A DNA stretch of 64,000 nucleotides from Paenarthrobacter aurescens (lineage in GTDB: Bacteria > Actinomycetota > Actinomycetes > Actinomycetales > Micrococcaceae), in assembly GCF_041549525.1 (NCBI RefSeq), contig NZ_CP157456.1:4092001-4156000 (forward strand), in the 5' to 3' direction. Both the position numbers and the translations under genes were made by a program. The first letter of the stretch is position 1, and each line of letters starts with the position of its first letter. Shown here piece by piece: positions 35,459-43,804 of this stretch. A model generated the notes under the pieces. It was not told the origin of the DNA. It searched no databases and was given only the letters and a program-made list of their open reading frames with translations.

Positions 35459-36444
35459 CCCGCGAGGACCGGGGCTCCGGTGACGTGAAAAACCAGGCCT
35501 ACAGCGATGTGGTGACCATGGGCGAAACCATGGCATTGATGAAGGCCGCAACACCCGGCCCCTTGGCCCATGCAGGATCGCTGGAACTTGGCATGGGCGG
35601 GGCCGAGACCAACTTCGCCATTGCCCTGAAACGCCTGGGCACCAGCGTCACCTGGCTGGGACGGGTAGGCCAGGACAGCCTCGGAGACCTGGTTCTGCGC
35701 GAAGTAGCCGCCGAGGGCATCACCACACTGGGCATCCGCGACGCCGGAGCACCCACAGGCCTGATGATCAAGGAACGCCGCACCCTGGAACACCTCAAGG
35801 TCTGGTACTACCGTTCCGGCAGCGCCGGTTCACGCCTGGCCCCGGAAGACGTCCCGGTGGAGACCATCCGCAACGCGAAACTCCTGCACCTGACCGGAAT
35901 CACCCCCGGCCTCTCCGGATCAGCGTATGAAGCCGCCCTCAATGCAGTGAACGTGGCGCGCGAAGCCGGGGTGAGAGTCTCGTTCGACCTGAACTACCGC
36001 GCGGCCCTCTGGACAGAGGAGGACGCCGGCCCGGTTTTCCGCCGCTTCATTGAGCTGGCCACCATAGTTTTCGCCGGTGACGACGAAGCCAGGATCGCCG
36101 TAGGTCACGGGGCGGATTCCTTTGAACTCGCCCACAAAATCGCCGCTATGGGACCCCGTCAAGTCATCATCAAGAACGGCCCACTCGGCTGCGCAGCTGT
36201 CATCGATGGCGTCGAGCTCCGCCAGGAAGCAGTTCGGATCAACGCTGTGGACACGGTTGGGGCAGGAGACGCATTTGTGGCCGGGTACATCTCCGACCTC
36301 CTCGCCGGAGCCCCCGCAGAAGAGCGGCTGCGCACTGCCGTGAGGACAGGAGCCTTCGCCTGCCTTGTCCCCGGCGACTGGGAAGGCATGCCCCGACGCC
36401 ACGAACTGGGGTTGTTGGATGCTTCAGAGCCTGTGACGCGGTAG
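35455..36444 (+). CDS. kdgK: PfkB-family sugar kinase, 2-keto-3-deoxygluconate kinase
   Basis: A 329-residue ribokinase-type kinase. The N-terminal signature is GGAETNFAIALKRLG; the C-terminal anion hole and catalytic base lie in DTVGAGDAFVAGY. The sequence style, including YYRSGSAGSRLAPEDV, fits KDG kinases, which phosphorylate 2-keto-3-deoxygluconate at C6. It supplies the substrate for the aldolase encoded just before it. The last gene of the operon; a 15-bp-stem hairpin lies 130 bp downstream beyond a tandem repeat tract. Confidence 0.86.
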   Translation: MTREDRGSGDVKNQAYSDVVTMGETMALMKAATPGPLAHAGSLELGMGGAETNFAIALKRLGTSVTWLGRVGQDSLGDLVLREVAAEGITTLGIRDAGAPTGLMIKERRTLEHLKVWYYRSGSAGSRLAPEDVPVETIRNAKLLHLTGITPGLSGSAYEAALNAVNVAREAGVRVSFDLNYRAALWTEEDAGPVFRRFIELATIVFAGDDEARIAVGHGADSFELAHKIAAMGPRQVIIKNGPLGCAAVIDGVELRQEAVRINAVDTVGAGDAFVAGYISDLLAGAPAEERLRTAVRTGAFACLVPGDWEGMPRRHELGLLDASEPVTR

Positions 36445-36464
36445 CCGGATCTGGGTCAGCTGCG

Positions 36465-36574
36465 GCTGGTTCGGCTGCGGCTGGTTCGGCTGCGGGACTG
36501 GGTCTGCTGCGGCTGGGTCTGCTGCGGGACTGGGTCTGCTGCGGCTGGTTCGGCTGCGGCTGGTTCGGCTGCGG
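36465..36574. repeat. Irregular 15-18 bp tandem repeat tract
   Basis: Repeats of CTGCGGCTGGTTCGG mixed with CTGCGGGACTGGGTCTG fill the gap between the convergent kdgK and iclR genes. Read in either frame it gives only low-complexity Arg/Ser/Thr/Gln peptide, so it is probably not coding. Confidence 0.8.
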
Positions 36575-36613
36575 CTGGATCTAGCTGCGGCTGGGAGACG
36601 CAGCTAGATCCAG
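36575..36613. terminator. Terminator hairpin with 15-bp stem
   Basis: CTGGATCTAGCTGCG (36575-36589) pairs perfectly with CGCAGCTAGATCCAG (36599-36613) around a 9-nt loop. It includes the stop codon of the iclR gene. Confidence 0.75.
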
Positions 36614-37374
36614 GCCCTCTCAAATCCGGGCGGCAGGCAGCTGGTGAGTTCGGGCTGGAACTTTTGCAGCAAGGCAACCAAGGACTGGATGCGATCAGGA
36701 GTCATGTGGACGCTGGGGGCCGAAACTGACACGGCGGCGGCCATCGCTCCGCTCAAATCAGGTATCCCAATGGCAAGGCACGTGATTCCGAGCTCGTTCT
36801 CCTGATCGTCCATGGCGTAGCCGTTGTGCTTGGCCTGATGAAGCGCGTCCAGGAAGTCTTCGGCCGTCCTGATGGAGAGCGGCGTTGGCGTGATGGCGGG
36901 GTTGAAGGCCTGGATCGCCTCGGAATCCGGTTTCTCCGCCAGCAGCACTTTACCCAGGGCCGTGGTCTGGGCCTTGCGGCGAACCCCGGGGTAGGAGGTC
37001 ATCTCGAACCCGCGGTGGCCGCGGGCCTTGGCCAGATAGATGACTTCATCGGCGGACAGTATCCCCAAGTGAGTGGCATCGAGGGTGATCCGGGCGATGT
37101 CTGACAGGATCTGCTGCACGGTCCCCGGCAAATCAATGCTGCTTTGGGCTTGCGTTCCCAGTTCCAGGAGTTTGACGCCCAGATGATAGCTCCGGTCCTC
37201 CGACTGGCTCAGGTATCTGGCTCCCACCAAGGAAGTCAGCATTCTGTGGGTGGCTGATCTGCTGAGTCCTGCGGCTTTGGTGATGTCTTCCAACCGATGG
37301 TTGCCGGCCGCTACATGGTCAATCAGGCTGAGTCCGCGTTCCAGGGTCCGGGCTCCGGCGGTGGTGGCTTCCAT
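36604..37374 (-). CDS. IclR-family regulator, likely of the sugar-acid operon
   Basis: A 256-residue regulator. The HTH is at residues 8-65 (TLERGLSLIDHVAAGNHRLEDITKAAGLSRSATHRMLTSL) and the GAF-like IclR effector domain follows (YLAKARGHRGFEMTSYPGVRRKAQTTALGKVLLA, ITCLAIGIPDLSGAMAAAVSVS). The ATG at 37374 has GGGAG about 10 nt upstream. It lies convergent to kdgK; KdgR-type IclR proteins regulate KDG catabolism elsewhere, so this operon is the likely target. TCCCTATAAATGGGAA 32-47 bp upstream may be its own operator. Confidence 0.86.
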   Translation of the reverse strand: MEATTAGARTLERGLSLIDHVAAGNHRLEDITKAAGLSRSATHRMLTSLVGARYLSQSEDRSYHLGVKLLELGTQAQSSIDLPGTVQQILSDIARITLDATHLGILSADEVIYLAKARGHRGFEMTSYPGVRRKAQTTALGKVLLAEKPDSEAIQAFNPAITPTPLSIRTAEDFLDALHQAKHNGYAMDDQENELGITCLAIGIPDLSGAMAAAVSVSAPSVHMTPDRIQSLVALLQKFQPELTSCLPPGFERAWI

Positions 37375-37405
37375 GTTTTCGATTCTCCCACGAAACAACC
37401 TGCTG

Positions 37406-37421
37406 TCCCTATAAATGGGAA
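37406..37421. promoter_or_regulatory. Candidate IclR operator TCCCTATAAATGGGAA
   Basis: TCCC-N7-GGGA inverted repeat upstream of the iclR gene. Similar to TCCCGATAATCGGAA (30478-30492) at the sugar-acid operon promoter. Confidence 0.4.
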
Positions 37422-37508
37422 ACCTTGGGTGGGCGGCCCGTCCCCGGTAGCGTGAGCGGAAGACAGCTTGCGCCCAGCGCAAACGGACGATCCCCAAGGA
37501 GTTGCCCG

Positions 37509-38909
37509 ATGAGCAGATCCCACCGAGCGTCACGGCACCAACCGGACACCGCCGTCGAACTCAATCCTTTGTTCAGCAGGCCCGGTGAGTCCACCATATT
37601 TCCCCGTTTCACCCTGCCGGAGGGTGAATCCCTGCCGGGCACGGCCTATCAGGTTGTGCACGACGAAGCCATGCTGGACGGCAATTCGCGGCTGAACCTG
37701 GCCACGTTCGTGGGGACCTGGATGGAGCCTGAAGCGTCCAAGCTCTACGCCGAGACGTTCGACAAGAACATGATCGACAAGGACGAGTACCCTCAGACCG
37801 CCCTCATTGAAACCCGGTGCTGGCGGATGCTCGCGGACCTGTGGAATGCGCCGGATCCCGAGCAGAGCATCGGCACGTCCACCATCGGTTCCTCCGAAGC
37901 GTGCATGCTGGGCGGGTTGGCCTTGAAACGGCGTTGGCAACATTCAAGGCGCTCCGCCGGCAAATCCACGGACAAACCCAATCTTGTGCTTAGTTCCGCA
38001 GTCCAGGTGTGCTGGGAGAAGTTCTGCAACTACTGGGATGTGGAGCCGCGTTATGTCCCGGTCTCCGCCGAGCATCCCACACTGGACGGCCATGACCTGG
38101 ACCAGTACGTGGACGAAAACACCATCGGCGTAGTGGCCATCCTGGGAGTGACCTATACCGGCAAGTACGAACCCGTGGAACTCATCTCTGCTGCCTTGGA
38201 CGAAATCCAGGCACGCCGGGGACTGGACGTCCCCATCCATGTAGACGGGGCGTCCGGAGCAATGGTTGCTCCGTTCCTGCAACCCGAAACAGTGTGGGAT
38301 TTCCGGCTCCCCCGTGTGGCATCAATCAACACCTCGGGCCATAAGTACGGGCTGGTGTACCCCGGCCTGGGCTGGGTGGTGTGGCGGGACGCGGCGGCAC
38401 TCCCGGAGGACCTGATCTTCCATGTCAGCTACCTCGGCGGGGACATGCCCACGTTTGCCCTGAACTTCTCCCGGCCCGGCGCCCAGGTATTGCTGCAGTA
38501 CTACCTCTTTCTCCGCCTTGGCTTTGCCGGATACCGGTCCGTCCAAGCGACCTCCCGCGATGTGGCCCTATACCTTTCCCATGAGATCGGGGCCATGGAC
38601 GCGTTCACCCTGTGGAGCGACGGCTCGGACATACCGGTGTTCGCGTGGCAGCTCAAGGAAGGCCACACCGAACACTGGGACCTGCACCATCTGTCGGAGC
38701 GACTCAGAATGAACGGATGGCTGGTTCCGGCGTATCCGCTGCCTGATGGTTTGAGTGAGGTCACGGTCCAGAGAATCGTGGTCCGCAATGGATTCACCCG
38801 GGACCTTGCCTCCACATTCCTGACGGACCTCAAGAAGGAAGTCGACTACCTCGACAGCCTCACGGCACCAATGCCCACCACCAAGCAGTCAGAAGGATTC
38901 CACCACTAA
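37509..38909 (+). CDS. gadB: Glutamate decarboxylase, PLP-dependent
   Basis: A 466-residue enzyme, exactly the length of E. coli GadB. Family landmarks include [63 protein letters not shown], and the PLP Lys279 in [10 protein letters not shown]. It converts glutamate to GABA and CO2, consuming a proton. AAGGAG precedes the ATG by 8 nt. The C-terminal GFHH resembles the pH-switch His tail of E. coli Gad proteins. No GABA antiporter gene is adjacent; instead a glutamine amidotransferase-like gene follows by 35 bp. Confidence 0.92.
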   Translation: MSRSHRASRHQPDTAVELNPLFSRPGESTIFPRFTLPEGESLPGTAYQVVHDEAMLDGNSRLNLATFVGTWMEPEASKLYAETFDKNMIDKDEYPQTALIETRCWRMLADLWNAPDPEQSIGTSTIGSSEACMLGGLALKRRWQHSRRSAGKSTDKPNLVLSSAVQVCWEKFCNYWDVEPRYVPVSAEHPTLDGHDLDQYVDENTIGVVAILGVTYTGKYEPVELISAALDEIQARRGLDVPIHVDGASGAMVAPFLQPETVWDFRLPRVASINTSGHKYGLVYPGLGWVVWRDAAALPEDLIFHVSYLGGDMPTFALNFSRPGAQVLLQYYLFLRLGFAGYRSVQATSRDVALYLSHEIGAMDAFTLWSDGSDIPVFAWQLKEGHTEHWDLHHLSERLRMNGWLVPAYPLPDGLSEVTVQRIVVRNGFTRDLASTFLTDLKKEVDYLDSLTAPMPTTKQSEGFHH

Positions 38910-38944
38910 CTTCGCTACCACTACCGCCCTGAAGGGAATATTCC

Positions 38945-39805
38945 ATGTGCCGTCTCTTTGGGCTCCATGCCGGTCCACGGCCGGTGCGCGCCACATTCTG
39001 GTTGTTGGACGCCCCGGACAGCCTCTCGGTGCAGAGCCGGCGGGAGCCCGACGGCGCCGGCATAGGCACCTTTGATACGGCCGGCAAGGCTCACGTTGCC
39101 AAACAGGCCCTGGCTGCATGGGAGGACCACGCTTTTGCCCGTGAAGCGCGGGACCTTATGAGCACCACCTTCCTGGCCCACGTGCGGTACGCCAGCACCG
39201 GAGCGCTCACCTTGGTCAACACCCACCCGTTCGAGCAGGATGGGCGGTTGTTTGCGCACAACGGCGTCCTTCACGGCCTGGCAGAGCTCGATCAGCATCT
39301 GATGGAGCTGGGGGTGATGGACCTGGTGCTGGGGCAATCTGACAGTGAGCGCCTCTTCGCACTGATCACGGCGGAAACCCGACGGGCCGGAGGAGACGTG
39401 AGGGCCGGGATAACAGAGGCCATCACATGGGTGGCCAGGGAACTACCCGTGTTCAGCCTCAACTTCATCCTGTCCATGGCCACGGAAATGTGGGCACTGA
39501 GGTACCCGGCCACCCACGAGCTGTACGTGCTGGAAAGGCACCCGGCCACCACATCCGCCCCGTTTGACGCGCGAAGTCCCCGAATCCGTTCAAAGAGCAC
39601 CGAGCTCTCCCGCGCCCCGCATGTTCTTTTTGCCACCGAACCCATGGACTCTGAACCCGGTTGGCGTCCCATGGCATCAGGCGAGCTGATTCACGTCGGG
39701 CCGGATCTCGCCATGACTTCCACAACGCCCTTCCCGGCTGCTCCCGCCCGGCTACTCACCCTCGCCGACCTCGAACCCACCGCGGCGGCATCCCAGCGGC
39801 CCTGA
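38945..39805 (+). CDS. Class II glutamine amidotransferase domain protein
   Basis: A 286-residue protein whose N-terminal nucleophile is Cys2 (MCRLFGLHAGP) after Met removal. It has the class II (YafJ/GATase_4) segments SRREPDGAGIGTF, AHVRYASTG, NTHPFEQDGRLFAHNGVL and LGQSDSERLFALI. It lacks a synthase domain, so it probably acts as a glutamine amidase or transfers ammonia to an unknown partner. It follows gadB closely, so it could supply glutamate from glutamine to the decarboxylase. That link is inference. Confidence 0.86.
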   Translation: MCRLFGLHAGPRPVRATFWLLDAPDSLSVQSRREPDGAGIGTFDTAGKAHVAKQALAAWEDHAFAREARDLMSTTFLAHVRYASTGALTLVNTHPFEQDGRLFAHNGVLHGLAELDQHLMELGVMDLVLGQSDSERLFALITAETRRAGGDVRAGITEAITWVARELPVFSLNFILSMATEMWALRYPATHELYVLERHPATTSAPFDARSPRIRSKSTELSRAPHVLFATEPMDSEPGWRPMASGELIHVGPDLAMTSTTPFPAAPARLLTLADLEPTAAASQRP

Positions 39806-39837
39806 CCGCGGCTGTGCCGGTCCGCGCTTAACGGAAC

Positions 39838-39873
39838 AAGCGCACGACGGCGACCTTCCGCCGTCGTGCGCTT
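39838..39873. terminator. Bidirectional terminator, CGACGGCG-family hairpin
   Basis: AAGCGCACGACGGCG (39838-39852) pairs perfectly with CGCCGTCGTGCGCTT (39859-39873), loop ACCTTC. It lies between convergent genes. Confidence 0.9.
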
Positions 39874-39890
39874 CCCGCCTCGCTGCGGGG

Positions 39891-41417
39891 CTAAGCCACG
39901 CGCTGCTTCTTGAGGAAGACGGCCACCGCAGTGGCAGCCGCGAGGCAGATGGCCGCGTTCACCGCGATGGCCACGGTGACGCCGCTCATCACCGCAGATC
40001 CGTCGCTCCCTCCGGCGGCAAGCAACTGCGCCGTGAACACCGCGCTCATCACCGGGATGCCCATGGTGATGCCGATCTGCTGGCTCATGGTGGCCAGCCC
40101 GGTGGCCATTCCCTGATCAGCGTCCGGAAGCCCGGACGTGGCGGTGACCATGAATCCCACAATGACCACCAGATTGGCCACTCCCCCAATGAATGTCGCC
40201 ACCAGGAGAAGGATGATCGAACCCGGATCTGAACTGAGCCATATCAGCGCCCCGGTTGCGGCTGCCTGCACCAGGAACCCATAGACAATCGCGTTCTTAC
40301 TGCCCATCCTCGTGATGATTTTGGGGCCCAGCAAGCCGCCAAGGACTGTGCCCAAGCCCAGGACCGCGAAGGCCAGACCCGCGCCGAGCGGCGTGTAGCC
40401 CAGGACCTGCTGAAGGTACAGGGTGAGCAGGAACACCAGCGACGTCTCGGTGACGAAGGCCAGCACCCCGGCAACGTTGCCCCACGCCACGTTTGAACGT
40501 TTGAGAATGCCGAGGGGCACCAGCGGGTGCGGTGCGCGCCGCTCAACCCGGGCAAAGACGGTAAAGAGGACGACGGCGGCCGCAAGCGCACCGAGCGTTA
40601 GCGGATGTGTCCATGAATGCTCAGCGGCATGGGTCAGTCCGAATACCAAGGAGAGCAGGCCAAGGGTGACCGTTATGGCTCCGGGAACATCGAGCCGCAG
40701 TTTGGATGCGGGCCTGCTTTCGGCGAGGACAACAGGTGCGATGAGGAGGACGGCCACCGCCACGGGAACATTGATGAAGAACGCCCACCGCCAGCTCAAA
40801 AGGTCGGTGAGCAGCCCACCCAGAATAGCTCCGGTGGTGAACCCGGCAGCCATCAGGGAGCCGTTGAGTCCAAGCGCTTTATCGCGCAGGTGCCCCTCCG
40901 GAAATGAGACCAGCAACAGGGACAACGCAGCAGGCACCACCATTGCCGTGGCTATTCCTTGGCCCACCCGCGCCAGCAGCAGCACCGCAGGATCCCCGGC
41001 CAGACCACCAGCCAGTGACGCTGCCCCCAGCAGGGCCATGCCCATCAGGAAGATCTTCCGCCTGCCCGCCAGGTCCGCCACACGGCCGAACAACAACGTG
41101 AAGCCGGCAGCGCACAAGGCAAATGCCGTGGCAACCCATTGGAGGTTCTCCAGCGAGAAGCCAACATCGGAACCGATGGCAGGCAGCGCGACGTTGAGGA
41201 TGGAGAAGTCCACGGCCAGCGTGAAACCCGCGGTCAAGAGGACAAGGAGGGCCAGCCGTTGCCTGGTGGTCATGGCAATCGCGGTTGTGTCCTGCGCGGT
41301 TGTGTCCTGCGCGGCTGTGATTTGTGTTGGCGCGCTTTCTGTTGGCCCGCTTTCTGAAGGCCGGGCGCTTTCTGAAGTGCCGACGTCGTAATTGCTGGTT
41401 TTGTTGGTAGTTGGCAT
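39891..41417 (-). CDS. DHA2-family MFS drug/multidrug exporter (14-TM)
   Basis: A 508-residue transporter of the EmrB/QacA type. TM1 motif D1 is LAVDFSILNVALPAIG and the loop 2-3 motif is GRVADLAGRRKIFL; motif C is in TM5 (GFTTGAILGGLLTDLLSWRWAFFINVP). The N-terminal 45 residues are Thr/Ser/Ala-rich and include a perfect 15-bp duplication (QDTTAQDTTA), so translation could also start at MTTRQR. It is divergent from an XRE regulator at 41518, which likely represses it. Substrate unknown. Confidence 0.86.
   Translation of the reverse strand: MPTTNKTSNYDVGTSESARPSESGPTESAPTQITAAQDTTAQDTTAIAMTTRQRLALLVLLTAGFTLAVDFSILNVALPAIGSDVGFSLENLQWVATAFALCAAGFTLLFGRVADLAGRRKIFLMGMALLGAASLAGGLAGDPAVLLLARVGQGIATAMVVPAALSLLLVSFPEGHLRDKALGLNGSLMAAGFTTGAILGGLLTDLLSWRWAFFINVPVAVAVLLIAPVVLAESRPASKLRLDVPGAITVTLGLLSLVFGLTHAAEHSWTHPLTLGALAAAVVLFTVFARVERRAPHPLVPLGILKRSNVAWGNVAGVLAFVTETSLVFLLTLYLQQVLGYTPLGAGLAFAVLGLGTVLGGLLGPKIITRMGSKNAIVYGFLVQAAATGALIWLSSDPGSIILLLVATFIGGVANLVVIVGFMVTATSGLPDADQGMATGLATMSQQIGITMGIPVMSAVFTAQLLAAGGSDGSAVMSGVTVAIAVNAAICLAAATAVAVFLKKQRVA
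41281..41310 (-). repeat. 15-bp perfect duplication, in-frame
   Basis: GCGGTTGTGTCCTGC twice (41281-41295 and 41296-41310), in the N-terminal region of the DHA2 exporter. Confidence 0.95.
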
Positions 41418-41517
41418 GCCTACAGCGTGGCCATTTCCCACGACTGTAACCACACCCCGCCGTGGGTACCACTGGCAGTGACAGGACAAGCCCGGCCGAT
41501 GGCTGAACAATGGGGGC

Positions 41518-42402
41518 ATGGGTACACACAGTGAACTGGGGGATTTCCTCCGCGTCCGCAGGGCAGCCTTGCAACCTGAGGACGTGGGTGTCCTGAATTA
41601 CGGTATTCGGCGCGTCCCGGGCCTGCGTCGGGAGGAGCTCGCCATGTTGGCCGGTGTCAGCACCACGTACTACACCCGGTTGGAGCAGGGCTTTAGCACG
41701 AATGCCTCAGAAGCTGTCATCGAGGCAATCGGCCGGGCCCTGAACCTCAGCAAGGACGAACGCTTGCACCTCTTCAATCTGGCACGCCCCGAAAAGGTGA
41801 AGCGTCGTCTCCCGGCCAAGCCGGACAAAGTCCGGCCCGGCACATTGACGTTGATCCAGTCCATGCCCGGAACACCGGCGGTGGTGTTGGGGCGTCGGAG
41901 CGAAGTGTTGGCGTGGAATGCCTTGGGGCACCGGCTCGTTGCCGGCCACGTGGACTTCGAAGCCCCGCAGGTACCTGCAAGTCGTCCCAACATGACCCGG
42001 CTCCTCTTCCTGGACCATCACACACGGGAGCTGTACGCGCGGTGGCCGGAGGAGGCGGGCCGGGCGGTCGCTTCGCTGCGTCTGGTGGCGGGTAAATCTG
42101 CAGATGACCAGGAGTTGGCGTCCCTGGTTGGTGAGCTCACGTTGAAGAGCCCGGAATTCGCAAAGCTCTGGGCCAGGCATCCGGTGGAGAACTGCATGTC
42201 CGGGGTGAAATACCTGCACCATCCCGAGGTTGGGTACCTGGAGTTGAACTTCGAGGTCCTAACACCCCCGGACGAATCCGGTCATCGGGTTCTCCTGTAT
42301 GCCGCGGCACCGGGCTCTCCCTCCGCGACGACTCTTGCGCTTCTGCAACGCCCGGGCGGCATGGAGGGCGTTCCGCGGGGTTTGTCAGCAATTAAGTCCT
42401 GA
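41518..42402 (+). CDS. XRE-family regulator with MmyB-type ligand domain
   Basis: A 294-residue regulator. The HTH lies in residues 5-75 (LGDFLRVRRAALQP...RRVPGLRREELAMLAGVSTTYYTRLEQG). The C-terminal part (residues 105-270) is the MmyB-like PAS-related domain, with WNALGHRLVAGH and RLLFLDHHTRELYARW. In actinobacteria these often sit beside an exporter or dehydrogenase they control. Here the divergent DHA2 exporter is the obvious target, with a 100-bp spacer. Confidence 0.88.
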   Translation: MGTHSELGDFLRVRRAALQPEDVGVLNYGIRRVPGLRREELAMLAGVSTTYYTRLEQGFSTNASEAVIEAIGRALNLSKDERLHLFNLARPEKVKRRLPAKPDKVRPGTLTLIQSMPGTPAVVLGRRSEVLAWNALGHRLVAGHVDFEAPQVPASRPNMTRLLFLDHHTRELYARWPEEAGRAVASLRLVAGKSADDQELASLVGELTLKSPEFAKLWARHPVENCMSGVKYLHHPEVGYLELNFEVLTPPDESGHRVLLYAAAPGSPSATTLALLQRPGGMEGVPRGLSAIKS

Positions 42403-42415
42403 GCAGCAAGTTAGT

Positions 42416-42425
42416 AAGTACCCTT
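42416..42425 (+). promoter_or_regulatory. Half-palindrome AAGTACCCTT upstream of small membrane protein
   Basis: AAG-TACC-CTT lies 68 bp before the start at 42493. Shape as at 11092, 22493 and 30276. Weak alone. Confidence 0.25.
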
Positions 42426-42492
42426 GCTTTCCTGTCGGAGGTGGTGTTTTGCTTGACTAATCACAGTTCAGGCACCCGGCAAAGGAGCTGAC

Positions 42493-43116
42493 ATGGCATA
42501 CGACAATGACACGGGATCGAGCACCCCTCAGGCCCGCCGGGACGATGTTGTCAGGGCGGAGAAGGAACGCTTTGGGGGCATCAAGTGGGGTTCGGCTTTC
42601 TTTGGCTGGTTAACGGCCATCGGCATGACTGTCCTCCTCAGCGCACTGGCCACAGCCATCGGCGTAGGGGTAGGGGCGGCGAACTCATCCGGTGCCGAAC
42701 AAGCAGCAGACCAGGCCCAGCAGAACGCGGAAACGCTGGGGATCGCGAGTGGGATTGTGCTCGCAATCGTCCTGTTCCTGGCGTACTACTGCGGAGGTTA
42801 CGTCGCCGGCCGCATGGCCCGCTTCGACGGCGTGAAACAAGGGCTGGCCGTGTGGCTCTGGGGCATCATCATCGCCATCATCGTGGCGGTCCTTGCTGCG
42901 GTGGCCGGAAGCCAGTTCAACATCCTGAACAACCTCAATGGCGCTCCACAGATACCCGTGGACGGAAGCCTGATGACCGTCAGCGGCATCATCGGTCTCG
43001 TCATCGCTTTGATCGTCCCCCTCATCGGCGCCATTGTGGGAGGCAAGGCCGGTATGCGCTTCCACCGCAAGGTGGACCAAGCCGGCGTCGACCACCAATC
43101 CGGGCTCGTGGGCTAA
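42493..43116 (+). CDS. Small integral membrane protein, function unknown
   Basis: A 207-residue protein with a charged N-terminus (RRDDVVRAEKERFGGIKWGSAFFGWL) and four predicted membrane segments: TAIGMTVLLSALATAIGVGVG, IVLAIVLFLAYYCGGYVAGRM, LWGIIIAIIVAVLAAV, and GIIGLVIALIVPLIGAIVGGKAG. It looks like the TIGR04086/YrzE type found in many actinobacteria, with no known role. AAGGAG lies 7 nt before the ATG. The 3' flank is an 11-bp tandem repeat. Confidence 0.8.
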   Translation: MAYDNDTGSSTPQARRDDVVRAEKERFGGIKWGSAFFGWLTAIGMTVLLSALATAIGVGVGAANSSGAEQAADQAQQNAETLGIASGIVLAIVLFLAYYCGGYVAGRMARFDGVKQGLAVWLWGIIIAIIVAVLAAVAGSQFNILNNLNGAPQIPVDGSLMTVSGIIGLVIALIVPLIGAIVGGKAGMRFHRKVDQAGVDHQSGLVG

Positions 43117-43137
43117 GGCCCACCAAGTACCGCAGAC

Positions 43138-43220
43138 TTTCGACGGCGACCACCCGGGGACGGCTCGGCGACGGCCCGGCGACGGCCCGGCGACGGTCCG
43201 GCGACGGCCCGGCGACGGCC
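43138..43220. repeat. 11-bp tandem repeat CGGCGACGGCC replacing a terminator arm
   Basis: CGACGGCGACCACCCG (43141-43156) matches the left arm and loop of the terminator at 16250-16265. The right arm is missing; instead there are five units of CGGCGACGGCC (43166-43220, one with a T), then a GGC run. It lies between convergent genes. Confidence 0.85.
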
Positions 43221-43231
43221 CGGCGGCGGCT

Positions 43232-43690
43232 CTATGGGCTTTTGAATCCGGGCTTTGAGCTTCGGTCTTCGATTGATTCGAGCTCCTGGAAGAGTGTGAC
43301 CTGGAGGCCCGCGGGTGCTTCGAGCCGCGAGTTCAGGGACCTCCAAGGCGTTTCGCGGGGTTCAGCAATCAAGGTGCCCCCAGCCTCAAGCAAGTCTTTG
43401 GTGACCGCCACGGAATCGTCCACTTCGAATGCGATCCGCATCTTGGCGCTCGGCTGACCTTCGGCCTCAACCCGGTCGATGAGCCGAACTTGGGCGGGGT
43501 TGGCGATTTCCAAAGTAGCCCGGCCAGCCTCAAGGATGGTCACCCGGGCGTCCCCATCCCCTTCGAAAACGGCCTGCTCGGGCAAGCCCAGGGCGTCACG
43601 GAAAAACGTCAAGGCGGCCTCGTAATCCTCCGCTTCCACCACAAGGCGCAACTGGCGGACGGGTGATTTCGCGCTGGGCTCAGTAGTCAT
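43232..43690 (-). CDS. VOC-family (glyoxalase/bleomycin resistance-like) protein
   Basis: A 152-residue protein with paired beta-alpha-beta-beta-beta modules: VRQLRLVVEAEDYEAALTFFRDALGLPE...ARVTILEAGRATLEI, then MRIAFEVDDSVAVTKDLLEAGGTLIAEPRETPW...LQVTLFQELES. The ATG at 43690 lacks a good ribosome binding site. Metal ligands cannot be assigned with confidence. Possible roles include small-molecule binding or isomerase activity. Confidence 0.82.
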   Translation of the reverse strand: MTTEPSAKSPVRQLRLVVEAEDYEAALTFFRDALGLPEQAVFEGDGDARVTILEAGRATLEIANPAQVRLIDRVEAEGQPSAKMRIAFEVDDSVAVTKDLLEAGGTLIAEPRETPWRSLNSRLEAPAGLQVTLFQELESIEDRSSKPGFKSP

Positions 43691-43804
43691 GTCTATACCG
43701 TAGCCCCCGCCTCTTATCCCCCTGGTCCAGAGCATCCTGGCGGGTTTTCCACATAGCGCAGATGAGGGCTGATAAATGCTGAGCCACCATGACAGGGTTG
43801 AACC

